From assembly GCF_001751365.1 (NCBI RefSeq), contig NZ_LJGT01000039.1:16144-80143 (forward strand): DNA of 64,000 nucleotides, in the 5' to 3' direction. Position 1 is the stretch's first letter. Each line of letters opens with the position of its first letter. The position numbers were made by a program, and so were the translations under genes. The notes below the pieces were generated by a model, which made no database searches, was not told the DNA's origin, and was given only the letters and a program-made list of their open reading frames with translations. The stretch comes from Streptomyces abyssalis. GTDB taxonomy: Bacteria; Actinomycetota; Actinomycetes; Streptomycetales; Streptomycetaceae. Positions 9,290 through 18,210 of this stretch are shown here, one piece after another.

Positions 9290-10741
9290 TCAGCGGCGGC
9301 CCTGGAGCCGTGCCGCTTCGGTGCGTACGGAGGGGAGTTCGCGGTAGAGCTTCTCGCCGGGGCACTCCGTGACGAATCCGTCGCGGTGCCCGGAGACGGC
9401 GTTGAACGAGACCTTGCTGCCCTTCTTGTGCTTGGTGCCGCCCGCGGACGTCAGGGTCACCTTGCCGTTCGCGGCGATGCCGTGGACTCCGAGCTTCCAG
9501 GCCGTCAGCTTGGAGACCGCGTCCTTGGCGGCCTTCGACGGCACCTCTTTCGAGTACGTGCCGAGGACCGCGATGCCCGTGGTGTCCGCGTTGAAGCCGA
9601 GCGTGTGTGCGCCCATGACCGGCTTGGCCACTCCGCCGGCGCGCCCCTCGTAGATCTTGCCGCACTTGTCGACGAGGAAGTTGTATCCGATGTCGCGCCA
9701 GCGGCTGCTCGTCACGTGATAGCGGTAGATGCCGCGGATGATGGCCGGCACGTCGCCGCAGCTGTAGTCGTTCGTCTCGGCCGAGTGGTGCACGAAGGCG
9801 GCCTTCATGGCCCTGCTGTAGCTGAACTCCCGCTCGCGCATGCTCTCGTCCGCGCCCCAGCCCTTGCGGGTGACGATCTCCGGGCGCGGTCCGATGCGGC
9901 TGTCCTCCGCCCGGTCCTTCTTCGAGGGAGTCGCGTCCGCGGCGTCGTCCCCGTATGTGGAGCGGGTGTCGGCCCTGTTGAGACCGGGCAGTACGCCGCC
10001 GGGGCGCTTCGCCGGGTCGTCGTCGCGCGCGCCGCCGCCCGCGCCGTCGCCCGCGCGGGAGCCGGAGCGGGGTGACTTGCCCGGGTCGACGAGTTCGAGC
10101 CGCGCGCCGTCGGGCAGCCCGGCCTCTCCCTTCCGGCCGCCCGGGGTACCTCCCGACTTCCTCCCGTCCGTGGCCGGCAGGATGCGTACGCGCACCGCCG
10201 TGGAGTCGCCGACCCACATGGGGGCCGAGGCGCCGAGCGCCTCTCCGCCGGAGCGGTCCCGCTCGGCCGGGCCGGGTCCGCCGTCGCCGTGGGTGTTCAG
10301 GGTCCGCCACTCGGACCACTTCTCCGTGTCCGCGGCACGCGTCTGCACCTGGAGCCGCCCGGGCGGCAGGGCGCCGGGGTCCTTCCAGACCACGCCGACC
10401 AGCGAGAAGGGCTTCACCTTCCGGGAGGTCACGCGTCTCCCGCCCGACGGGTCGTCCTCCCACGCGGAGAGCAGTCTGTCCCCGGAGCGGGTGCCGTCAC
10501 CGCGTGCGTGGAGCGGGAGCGACTGGGTGCTGCCGGGGACCGAACCTTCGTTGTCCGCGGCGGCGCGGGAGTCGCTTCCCGCGACTCCGGGCCCGCGGGG
10601 GGCGGCGGGGGGTGCGGCGTCCCCCGCGGACGCCGAGTGCTTGCCGGACAGCATGGATTCGGCGGACTCGGTGGGCGCGAGCGGCAACAGCACAGCTCCT
10701 GCACACGCGACACCGATCGAGGTGACTAGTAGTGCTCGCAT
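9290..10741 (-). CDS. Secreted peptidoglycan-recognition protein, N-acetylmuramoyl-L-alanine amidase
   Basis: 483 residues from the ATG at 10741 (a GTG five codons upstream at 10756 is the alternative). A Sec signal peptide spans residues 1-27. A long Gly/Ser/Asp-rich linker with a beta-rich segment follows, and the C-terminal ~190 residues are a PGRP/amidase_2 domain starting at RKGWGADE. Zinc ligands are visible as the histidine in FVHHSAE, the histidine in SGHRD and the cysteine in TECPGEK, so it should be catalytically competent. It would cleave the amide between muramic acid and the stem peptide outside the cell. The nearest upstream gene is divergent, so it has its own promoter. Confidence 0.9.
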   Translation of the reverse strand: MRALLVTSIGVACAGAVLLPLAPTESAESMLSGKHSASAGDAAPPAAPRGPGVAGSDSRAAADNEGSVPGSTQSLPLHARGDGTRSGDRLLSAWEDDPSGGRRVTSRKVKPFSLVGVVWKDPGALPPGRLQVQTRAADTEKWSEWRTLNTHGDGGPGPAERDRSGGEALGASAPMWVGDSTAVRVRILPATDGRKSGGTPGGRKGEAGLPDGARLELVDPGKSPRSGSRAGDGAGGGARDDDPAKRPGGVLPGLNRADTRSTYGDDAADATPSKKDRAEDSRIGPRPEIVTRKGWGADESMREREFSYSRAMKAAFVHHSAETNDYSCGDVPAIIRGIYRYHVTSSRWRDIGYNFLVDKCGKIYEGRAGGVAKPVMGAHTLGFNADTTGIAVLGTYSKEVPSKAAKDAVSKLTAWKLGVHGIAANGKVTLTSAGGTKHKKGSKVSFNAVSGHRDGFVTECPGEKLYRELPSVRTEAARLQGRR

Positions 10742-10902
10742 GACGCGATCGTGCACATAGGCCCAGATATCTGTCTATTCGGGACGGAATGGTGCTGCTG
10801 ATGCTCCGTCCGATACCTCCTGTCACACTCCGTCAGCACGACAGAGGCGGCGGGCGGTCCGCCGCAGCGGCCGTCCCCCGACGCCGCCGGAACCCGCACG
10901 CG

Positions 10903-10914
10903 TAGGCTTATCGG
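10903..10914 (+). promoter_or_regulatory. -10 element of a probable leaderless promoter
   Basis: TAGGCT ends 6 nt before the GTG at 10915. There is no purine-rich ribosome site between them, so the message probably starts at or next to the start codon. The -35 region is not recognisable. Confidence 0.45.
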
Positions 10915-11697
10915 GTGAGCACTCCCCCACGCACCCCCGCCGACCTGCTGCGTTCCGCCCTCGACCAGGAGTCGGGGCGCCCGCTGGTCACCTTCTACGA
11001 CGACGCCACCGGCGAGCGCGTCGAGCTCTCCGTCGCCACTTTCGCCAACTGGACGGCGAAGACCGCGAACCTGCTCCAGGACGAGCTGGCCACCGAGCCC
11101 GGTGACCGGCTCGCCCTGCTGCTGCCCGCGCACTGGCAGACGGCCGTCTGGCTGCTGGCCTGTTCCTCCGCCGGTGTCGTCGCCGACATGCAAGGGGATC
11201 CGGCAGGTGCCTCGCTCGTCGTCGCCGGCCCGGAATCGCTGGAGGCCGCGCGCGCGTGCGGCGGCGAACGAGTCGCGCTGAGTCTGCTCCCGCTCGGGGC
11301 GCGCTTCCCCGAGCGCCCCGAGGGCTTCGTCGACTACGCGGCCGAAGTGCCCGGCCAGGGCGACCAGTTCATGCCGTACGTGCCCGTCGGGCCCGGCGAC
11401 CCCTTCTGCGTCCCGCCCGGCGGAGCACCCGGCGGTCCGGCCGGCCGTCCGGCTGCCCTGACCGGGGGCGAGGCCGTCGATCGCGCGCTGGCGGACGCGG
11501 AGTCGCTGGGCCTGGGGCCCGGCTCGCGGGTGCTCTCGCGCCGCCCGTACGACAGCTGGGACGGACTCAGCGCCGGGCTGCTGGCTCCGCTGGCCGTCGG
11601 CGGTTCGGTCGTACTGTGCCGCAACTCCCAGCACCTGGACGCCGCCGCCCTCGGCAAACGCGGTGAGGACGAGCGCGTCACCCACACCATCGACTGA
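10915..11697 (+). CDS. TIGR03089 family protein (AMP-binding-enzyme-like)
   Basis: 260 residues, cytoplasmic. It resembles the N-terminal part of acyl-CoA synthetases (LLQDELATEPGDRLALLLP region, residues 53-71) but lacks the ATP-binding P-loop and the C-terminal lid, so it is not expected to adenylate anything. Members of this family sit next to the same LCP and nucleotidyltransferase genes in mycobacteria and Streptomyces, which hints at an envelope role. The actual function is unknown. It is immediately upstream of the LCP cluster. Confidence 0.8.
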   Translation: MSTPPRTPADLLRSALDQESGRPLVTFYDDATGERVELSVATFANWTAKTANLLQDELATEPGDRLALLLPAHWQTAVWLLACSSAGVVADMQGDPAGASLVVAGPESLEAARACGGERVALSLLPLGARFPERPEGFVDYAAEVPGQGDQFMPYVPVGPGDPFCVPPGGAPGGPAGRPAALTGGEAVDRALADAESLGLGPGSRVLSRRPYDSWDGLSAGLLAPLAVGGSVVLCRNSQHLDAAALGKRGEDERVTHTID

Positions 11698-11750
11698 GCG
11701 GGGCCTCCGACCCGCCTCTCCTCCGCGCCCGGCTCGGCACGGTCAGCGAT

Positions 11751-11806
11751 GATCAGCGGTATTCATCAGTGATCAGTAGCGATCAGCCTTGCGTACAACC
11801 TTGTAC
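11751..11806. promoter_or_regulatory. GATCAG repeats and a GTACAA-CC-TTGTAC palindrome
   Basis: GATCAG occurs at 11751, 11771 and 11781, with a further ATCAG at 11765, so the copies fall near multiples of 10 bp. A 6-bp inverted repeat with a 2-bp centre follows at 11793-11806. All lie 90-145 bp upstream of the first LCP gene and look like protein-binding sites. Confidence 0.4.
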
Positions 11807-11895
11807 GGGTATCGGGCGTCTGCCTTCGTGACCGGCGCCCACACGCCTGTACGCGTCCCGCACGCGCCGCCGAGACCACGAGGGATGACGCAGAC

Positions 11896-13278
11896 GTGAC
11901 CGACTCCGGGCCCGACGACAGAGCAGACGGCAGACCAGACGGCAGAGCGACCGAGAACGGCATCCCTGGCCCCCCAGGTAAGAGCGCCCGGGGAACCGCA
12001 GGCATCCGGGCAGCCCCGCGCACCGCCGGCATCCCGGGCACCACCCGCTCCGCGCCGCCGCCGCTCCGCCGCCCCCGCCGCTGGCTGCGCACCGTCTCCG
12101 TGACCGCCTCGGTGCTCGTACTCGCCTCGGCCGGCGCCGGCTGGACCCTCTACAACAAGCTCGACGGCAACATCCGCACCGACGTCGGCACCGCGGAGCA
12201 GCTCGAACACTACGAGGACCAGCGCCCCGACCCCTCCACGGGCGAGGCCGAGAACATCCTGCTGCTCGGCTCCGACAGCCGTCGCGGCGGCAACAGCGAG
12301 TACGGACGCGACGAAGGCGGCCAGCGGTCCGACACCGCGATCCTTCTGCACATCTCCGCCGACCGCCGCAGCGCCACCGGCGTCTCGCTCCCCCGCGATC
12401 TGATGGTGGACATCCCCGCGTGCACCGCCCGGGACGGCGGCCGCACCCCGGCACGCTTCGCACAGTTCAACAGCGCGTTCCAGACCGGCGGCGCCGCCTG
12501 CACCATCCGTACCGTCGAGACGCTCACGGGACTGCGGGTCGACCACCACCTCGTCGTCGACTTCACCGGCTTCAAGTCGCTCGTCGACGAGGTGGGCGGT
12601 GTGGAGGTATGCCTCCCCGGCGCGGTGCGCGACCGTGACGCCAAGCTCGAACTCCCCGCCGGACGGCAGACACTGGGCGGAGAGGACGCCCTCGGCTACG
12701 TACGGACACGGCACGGGCTCGGAAACGGAAGCGACACCGACCGGATGAGCCGGCAGCAGCAGTTCCTCGGGTCACTGGTGAAGAAAGTGCGAAGCAACGG
12801 TGTCCTGCTGAATCCGGCAAAGCTTTATCCGGTGCTGCACTCGGCGACCTCCGCACTCACCGCGGACCAGGGGCTGGATTCCCTCGGTGAGCTGTACGAA
12901 CTCGCGCGCGGCGTACGGAACATCCCCGAGAGCCAGGTGCGCTTCCTCACCGTCCCGAGACAGTCGTACAAACTCGACAGAAACCGCGACGAACTGGTCC
13001 AGCCGGACGCCGGACGACTCTTCACGCAACTGCGCGAGGACCGGGGAGTCCGCGTCGGCAGACCGGCCGGCGACGGCACCGGCGAAAGCGGGCAGACCAC
13101 GGCGGGCAGCTCCGCAGGCCCTGCTCAGGGGGACAGGAACCAAGCCGCGGGCGGTGCCGTCAGATCCTCGGTGCGCAGGGGGCCGGCAGGCCCCGCACCG
13201 GACGGCAGTCGTCACCCGGAAGAGCCGGCGCCGGTATACCGGGGGACGACGGCGGCCCGGGATGTCTGCCGTACATGA
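11896..13278 (+). CDS. LytR-CpsA-Psr (LCP) family glycopolymer transferase 1
   Basis: 460 residues. A proline/arginine-rich cytoplasmic N-terminus (1-60) is followed by one membrane helix (about 66-85) and the extracellular LCP domain. Family marks are the GSDSRR loop, SLPRDLMVDIP with the catalytic arginine, VVDFTGFKSLVDEVGGVEVC, and YVRTRHG. LCP enzymes move undecaprenyl-phosphate-linked polymers (teichoic acids, arabinogalactan, capsule) onto peptidoglycan. There is no LytR_C domain: the C-terminal 90 residues are Gly/Arg/Pro-rich and probably disordered. It is the first of five LCP genes between 11.9 and 21.7 kb. The start is a GTG. Confidence 0.92.
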   Translation: MTDSGPDDRADGRPDGRATENGIPGPPGKSARGTAGIRAAPRTAGIPGTTRSAPPPLRRPRRWLRTVSVTASVLVLASAGAGWTLYNKLDGNIRTDVGTAEQLEHYEDQRPDPSTGEAENILLLGSDSRRGGNSEYGRDEGGQRSDTAILLHISADRRSATGVSLPRDLMVDIPACTARDGGRTPARFAQFNSAFQTGGAACTIRTVETLTGLRVDHHLVVDFTGFKSLVDEVGGVEVCLPGAVRDRDAKLELPAGRQTLGGEDALGYVRTRHGLGNGSDTDRMSRQQQFLGSLVKKVRSNGVLLNPAKLYPVLHSATSALTADQGLDSLGELYELARGVRNIPESQVRFLTVPRQSYKLDRNRDELVQPDAGRLFTQLREDRGVRVGRPAGDGTGESGQTTAGSSAGPAQGDRNQAAGGAVRSSVRRGPAGPAPDGSRHPEEPAPVYRGTTAARDVCRT

Positions 13279-13442
13279 CATCTCCACCGCCGACCAAGCT
13301 GGGATTGGAATGAATTGACCACTTCTGAGGCCGTGGAATTTGTCACCGCCGTCGCTCGGCGCCGAACCTGCCGGATAGTGTGGCCGCTCCGGTCCGCCCC
13401 GACAGGGCGGTGCCAGGCGGCAAATGGAGGACTTACGCAATC

Positions 13443-15125
13443 GTGAACGCGCAGGGCCGTGGGCACGCGGGAGACGTAGATCCCGCGGATCAGTGGGTGT
13501 TCGATCCGAGCACCGGCAGCTACAAGCTGCAACTGAACTCTGAGGCCGGCGACTCCCGGAGTCCGTCGGCCGGCAGCCGTCCCGACGCGCCGCGCCAGAG
13601 GAGAGCCTCCACTGCCGAGGAGGCCGAGCCCCGGCTTCCCTCGCAGCGCCGCCGCGGCGGCCGCTCCCAGCCGCCGCCCCCCGCCGCCGGCCACGGCCGC
13701 CGCAAGCGCAAGCCGGGCCCGTCGAAGAAGCAGAAGGTGCTGCGCTGGGGCGCCGGGACCCTGGGGCTGATACTGGTCGCCGGGGGCATCACGGGCTACT
13801 TCCTGTACGAGCACTTCAACGGGAACATCAGCAAGGTCGACGTCGGCAAGGACAACGCCGCGGTCACCGACGGCCCGGTGAACATACTCGTCCTCGGCAC
13901 CGACTCCCGTAAGGGCAAGGGCAACGGCGGCTACGGCGACGCCGCGAGCGTCGGCCACGCCGACACCACGTTCCTCTTCCACGTCTCGGAGGACCGCACC
14001 AACGCCACCGCGCTGTCGATCCCGCGCGACATGATCACGGACATCCCCGCCTGCCCGACGAAGCAGGAGGACGGCTCGGAGAAGATCATTCCGGGCCAGA
14101 CGGGCGTACGTTTCAACACCAGCCTCGGCCAGTCCGGCCGCGACCCGGGCTGCACCTGGCGCACGGTCGAGAAGATGACCGGCCTCAAGATCAACCACTT
14201 CATGATGGCGGACTTCAACGCCGTCAAGCAGCTCTCCTCCGCCGTCGGCGGGGTGGAGGTGTGCACCGCGAAGCCCATCAAGGACCCCAAGTCCCATCTG
14301 AACCTCACGGCCGGCAAGCACACCGTCAAGGGCGAGCAGGCCCTGGCCTTCGTACGTACCCGGAAGTCGGTCGGCTTCGGGAGCGACCTGGACCGCATCA
14401 AACTGCAGCAGCAGTTCCTCAGCTCGATGATCCGGAAGATGAAGTCCGGAGACACCCTCAGCAATCCGTCGAAGCTGTTCGACCTGGCCAACGCCATGAC
14501 CAAGGCGCTGACCGTCGACACCGGCATCGGCACCGTGGGGAAGCTGACGGACCTCGCCAAGGACCTTCAGCGGGTGAACGTCAAGAACATCACCTTCGCC
14601 ACGGTCCCGGTCGTGGACAACCCCGAGGACCCGGCAACCGTCGTACTTGATGAAGCGAAGGCAAAGCCCCTCTTCAAGATGGTGCAGGCGGACAAATCGC
14701 TGACCAAGACCAAGAAGGGCTCCGAGGGGAAGGATCCGTCGAAGGCGAAGAAGGTACCGGCCTCGCAGGTGCGCGTGGACGTGCGCAACGGCGGCGGCCC
14801 GGTGGGTGCGGCCCAGCAGACCGTCGACTGGCTGCAGAACAACAAGGGCGTGGGGCTCTCGACCAATGCCGGCAACGCCCCGTCCCAACTGTCCAGGACC
14901 AGGCTGGAGTTCTCCTCCAGCCAGGCCGGGCAGGCGGCCACGCTCGCGGAGATGATGGGCCTGCCGAAGTCGGCCCTGAAGCAGTCGTCGAGCGTGGGCA
15001 AGTCCATGGAACTGACCCTTGCCAAGGACTTCACCGCGGCGGGCGAGCCGGTGGCCGCACCCGAGAAGGCGCCTGACGGCGTCCAGAACGTCAAGGCGAA
15101 CGACAAGAAGGTCTGCGCGAAGTGA
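13443..15125 (+). CDS. LytR-CpsA-Psr (LCP) family glycopolymer transferase 2
   Basis: 560 residues from the GTG at 13443, preceded by GGAGG 12 nt upstream. Residues 1-95 are a charged cytoplasmic tail; one membrane helix lies near 105-122. The LCP domain carries GTDSRKGK, SIPRDMITDIPAC and FVRTRKSVG; the last differs from the RTRH seen in three of the other four LCP proteins here. A LytR_C domain occupies roughly residues 435-525 (VRVDVRNGGGPVGAA at its start). The protein ends in a cysteine three residues from the C-terminus. It should attach secondary cell-wall polymers to peptidoglycan outside the membrane. Confidence 0.92.
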   Translation: MNAQGRGHAGDVDPADQWVFDPSTGSYKLQLNSEAGDSRSPSAGSRPDAPRQRRASTAEEAEPRLPSQRRRGGRSQPPPPAAGHGRRKRKPGPSKKQKVLRWGAGTLGLILVAGGITGYFLYEHFNGNISKVDVGKDNAAVTDGPVNILVLGTDSRKGKGNGGYGDAASVGHADTTFLFHVSEDRTNATALSIPRDMITDIPACPTKQEDGSEKIIPGQTGVRFNTSLGQSGRDPGCTWRTVEKMTGLKINHFMMADFNAVKQLSSAVGGVEVCTAKPIKDPKSHLNLTAGKHTVKGEQALAFVRTRKSVGFGSDLDRIKLQQQFLSSMIRKMKSGDTLSNPSKLFDLANAMTKALTVDTGIGTVGKLTDLAKDLQRVNVKNITFATVPVVDNPEDPATVVLDEAKAKPLFKMVQADKSLTKTKKGSEGKDPSKAKKVPASQVRVDVRNGGGPVGAAQQTVDWLQNNKGVGLSTNAGNAPSQLSRTRLEFSSSQAGQAATLAEMMGLPKSALKQSSSVGKSMELTLAKDFTAAGEPVAAPEKAPDGVQNVKANDKKVCAK

Positions 15126-15202
15126 CGTACGGGCCCTCGGGACGCCCGTACGGGTGACCGGGGGCACGCACACACCGCGTGGGACGGAGACGGGGAGGTC
15201 CC

Positions 15203-16882
15203 GTGCGGCAGCGGAACGGCACCGGTGGTCACCGGGGGATGCAGGGCGGCGCGCCTGTGCGCGACCGGCGGTGGGATTCGCAGTACGAGGCAGGCCGCGT
15301 GCCGCGACAGCGACAGCGGTACACAGAGACGGGCGGCGGCGGTATGGACTCGGACGGCTTCGGCGGTGGCGGGGGCGGAGGCGGCGAGATGCCTCCTCCC
15401 CGCAAGAAGAGACGCGTGCTGCGATGGTTCACGATCTGCCTGTCGCTGCTGATACTCGCGACCGCCGGAGCGGGCTACTTCTACGTCGAGCATCTGAACG
15501 GCAACCTCGGCAAGGACGTGCTCAACCTCGGCGACAGCAAGCTGGACAAGAGCAGCCCCAACGCCGCCGGTCAGACCCCCATGAACATCCTGCTGCTGGG
15601 CTCGGACTCCCGGCAGTCGAAGAAGAACGTCGAGCTCGGCGGCGCGAAGGGCGACGGCGAAAGGCCGCCCCTCGCCGACGTCCAGATGCTGCTGCACGTC
15701 TCGGCGGACCGCAGCAACATCTCGGTGATCTCCGTCCCGCGTGACACGAAGGCGACGATCCCCAAGTGCACGGACCCCGATGACCAGAAGGTCTACGAGG
15801 AGACCACCGGAAAGATCAACTCCAGCCTCCAGCGCGGTGGCCCGGGCTGCACGGTCGCCACATGGGAAGAGCTGACCGGCATCCCCATCGACCACTTCAT
15901 GATGATCGACTTCGCGGGCGTCGTCTCCATGGCGGACGCGGTGGGCGGCGTCCCCGTCTGCGTCAACAACAACGTCTACGACCGGCAGTCCAAGCTCCGG
16001 CTGAAGAAGGGCAAGTCCGTCGTACGCGGCGAGCAGGCCCTGCACTGGCTGCGCACCCGCCACGGCTTCGGCGACGGCAGCGACATCGGCAGGGCCCGCG
16101 CCCAGCACATGTACATGAACTCGATGGTCAGGCAGCTGAAGTCCGGCACGAAGCTCACCGACCCCGGCCAGATGCGTGATCTCGCCGAGGCGGCCACCAA
16201 GGCCCTCACGGTCGACGAGGGGCTCGGCAGCGTGAAGAAGCTCTACGACCTCGGCAACGAGCTCAAGCGCGTACCCACCAAGCGCATCACCATGGCGACG
16301 ATGCCCTGGGAGTACGCCCCGGGCGGATACGTCGTCCCGAAGAAGGGCGACGCGGACCACACCTTCTCTCTCGTCCGCAACGACATCGCCCTGGACGGCA
16401 AGGACAAGAAGAAGGCCCCCGCGAAGAAGCCGGCGCCGAGCGAGCCGAGCGCGCCGAAGTCGGAGATCCCCGTACTGGTGATGAACGGCACCGGAAGCGC
16501 GCTCCAGGCGCCGGTGAGCGGGCGGGCCGGCGTCATCTCCGAGGAGCTCGGACGGAAGGGCTTCGCCCAGGCCACGGCCGACCAGACGCCCAAGTCCCAG
16601 GCGGACACGACGATCCGCTATCAGCGCGAGAGCGAGCGCGGCAACGCCCTGGCCGTCGCCAAGGCCATCGGTCTGCCGGAGAGCGCGGTCAAGCACTCCA
16701 GTGGCGTGCAGGGCGTGACGCTGGTGATCGGCGGCGACTGGCGCGAGGGCTCGGTCTACCCGAAGGACGCCGGAGGCGGCTCCGGCAAGAAGAAGGAGAA
16801 CAAGGCCCCCGACAGCGCCGACGCCCTGCGCGGCGACGACGACAAGGCCTGCATGGAGGTCAACCCGGCCAACCAGTGGTGA
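15203..16882 (+). CDS. LytR-CpsA-Psr (LCP) family glycopolymer transferase 3
   Basis: 559 residues if the GTG at 15203 is used (GGAGG 4 nt upstream). An ATG at 15239 is a possible alternative. The cytoplasmic tail is Arg/Gly-rich with an eight-glycine-rich stretch, followed by a membrane helix near residues 74-92. LCP marks are GSDSRQSK, SVPRDTKATIPKC, MIDFAGVVSMADAVGGVPVC and LRTRHGFG. A LytR_C domain is present at about residues 425-510 (IPVLVMNGTGSALQAP). It is in tandem with LCP 2 with only 77 bp between them, so the two may be cotranscribed. A strong terminator hairpin follows. Confidence 0.92.
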   Translation: MRQRNGTGGHRGMQGGAPVRDRRWDSQYEAGRVPRQRQRYTETGGGGMDSDGFGGGGGGGGEMPPPRKKRRVLRWFTICLSLLILATAGAGYFYVEHLNGNLGKDVLNLGDSKLDKSSPNAAGQTPMNILLLGSDSRQSKKNVELGGAKGDGERPPLADVQMLLHVSADRSNISVISVPRDTKATIPKCTDPDDQKVYEETTGKINSSLQRGGPGCTVATWEELTGIPIDHFMMIDFAGVVSMADAVGGVPVCVNNNVYDRQSKLRLKKGKSVVRGEQALHWLRTRHGFGDGSDIGRARAQHMYMNSMVRQLKSGTKLTDPGQMRDLAEAATKALTVDEGLGSVKKLYDLGNELKRVPTKRITMATMPWEYAPGGYVVPKKGDADHTFSLVRNDIALDGKDKKKAPAKKPAPSEPSAPKSEIPVLVMNGTGSALQAPVSGRAGVISEELGRKGFAQATADQTPKSQADTTIRYQRESERGNALAVAKAIGLPESAVKHSSGVQGVTLVIGGDWREGSVYPKDAGGGSGKKKENKAPDSADALRGDDDKACMEVNPANQW

Positions 16883-16930
16883 CCTGAGGACCTGCAGGCC
16901 CGGCTGGAGCGGCCGGGCAGCGGAAACGAC

Positions 16931-16962
16931 AGGAGGGCAGCCGCCGAAGCGGCTGCCCTCCT
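16931..16962. terminator. Strong bidirectional terminator hairpin
   Basis: A perfect 14-bp stem (AGGAGGGCAGCCGC and its complement) with a CGAA loop lies between LCP 3 (plus) and the convergent glycosyltransferase gene (minus), where transcripts from both sides must end. Confidence 0.85.
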
Positions 16963-17062
16963 GCGTCGTTCGCGGCCGTCAGCCGGTCACGGGACGCCGG
17001 TGCCGGGACGTGCCGTGCCGGGACGTGCCGGGACACCGCGTCAGCGCGTCACGGCATCCGCG

Positions 17063-18097
17063 TCACTGCGTCGCCGGCACCGGAGCCCTGCGGGAGGCGA
17101 TCACCTTGCGTGCCAGCTTCCGAGGACTCGTCAGGAAGCCCCAGCCCCACGACATGTGCATCGTGGCCAGCGCGACGGGAATCCACGCCCTGCTCCTCAG
17201 CGGCAGCCCGCTGCCGGCCGGCAGCGACCCGAGGACGACGGCCGCCAGATAGCCGGCGGGCACGACGAACCCGAGAGGCAGCCCCGCGAGCCCTGCGCCC
17301 GTGCCGAGCGCGATGGCGCACAGCGCGACGGGCGGCGCCAGATAGCGCAGGTTGATCGACCCGGGGTGGTACCGCGCGACGACGTGCCGCCAACGCCCGT
17401 AGTTGCGGTACTGCTTGGCCAGCGCGCGGACGCTCGGCCGCGGGCGGTATTCGACTTTCAGCTCCGGCGAGAACCAGACCTTGCCGCCCGCCTCGCGGAT
17501 GCGGAAGTTCAGCTCCCAGTCCTGAGCCCGGATGAACTCCTCGTTGTAGCCGCCCTGTTGCTCCAGTACGTCACGACGGAACACCCCGAGGTAGACGGTC
17601 TCGGCCTCACCCGCCTGCCCGCCCGTGTGGAAGGCGGCGTTGCCGACGCCGATCTTCGAGGTCATGGCGGCGGCGACGGCACGCTCCCAGTCGTTCTCAC
17701 CCTCGGCGTGCATGATGCCGCCGACGTTGGCGGCACCTGTCTGCGACAGCAGCCGTACGGCCGTGGCGATGTACCCGGGCGAGAGCATCCCGTGCCCGTC
17801 CACCCGCACCACCACCGGATGCCGGGAGGCCTTGATGGCGGCGTTGAGTGCCGCGGGCGTACGGCCGCTCGGGTTCGGGACCGTGTGCACCCGGGGATCC
17901 TCGGCCACGAGCTCCGCCGCGATCTCGTCCGTACGGTCCTCCGAAGGCCCGAGCGCGATGACGACCTCCAGCTCTCCTTCGTATTCCTGCTGGAGGATGT
18001 GCTTGACGGAGCTGCGCAGATGCCGTTCCTCGTTGAGAACAGGCATGATCACCGAGACCGCGGGCAGCTCCGCACCCGGGGAAGTCCATTCAGTCAC
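17063..18097 (-). CDS. Glycosyltransferase family 2, membrane-associated
   Basis: 344 residues. The GT-A fold begins with VSVIMPVLNEERHL (residues 14-27). Other motifs are the VRVDGH DxD-type site near 97-102, and EFIRAQDWELNFRIREAGG near 187-205, which carries the catalytic-base region. Three hydrophobic segments after residue ~250 anchor it in the membrane. Such proteins transfer sugars to polyprenyl lipids or growing glycans. Its position inside a run of LCP genes suggests it helps build the polymer that the LCP enzymes then attach. It is transcribed divergently from LCP 4. Confidence 0.88.
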   Translation of the reverse strand: MTEWTSPGAELPAVSVIMPVLNEERHLRSSVKHILQQEYEGELEVVIALGPSEDRTDEIAAELVAEDPRVHTVPNPSGRTPAALNAAIKASRHPVVVRVDGHGMLSPGYIATAVRLLSQTGAANVGGIMHAEGENDWERAVAAAMTSKIGVGNAAFHTGGQAGEAETVYLGVFRRDVLEQQGGYNEEFIRAQDWELNFRIREAGGKVWFSPELKVEYRPRPSVRALAKQYRNYGRWRHVVARYHPGSINLRYLAPPVALCAIALGTGAGLAGLPLGFVVPAGYLAAVVLGSLPAGSGLPLRSRAWIPVALATMHMSWGWGFLTSPRKLARKVIASRRAPVPATQ

Positions 18098-18198
18098 CTG
18101 TTCACGTTACCGCGCCGGAACGAGGCCCCCGCACGCCAGCCGGGTGCCCTCCTGATCACGCGACGGCGTGTGTTCAAGTGCCGCAGATCGTATCGCCC

Positions 18199-18210
18199 TA
18201 CGGTATGGCA
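18199..18210 (+). promoter_or_regulatory. -10 element of a probable leaderless promoter
   Basis: TACGGT ends 6 nt before the ATG at 18211, with no ribosome site between. It supports the ATG at 18211 over the in-frame ATG at 18205 and GTG at 18178. Confidence 0.45.
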
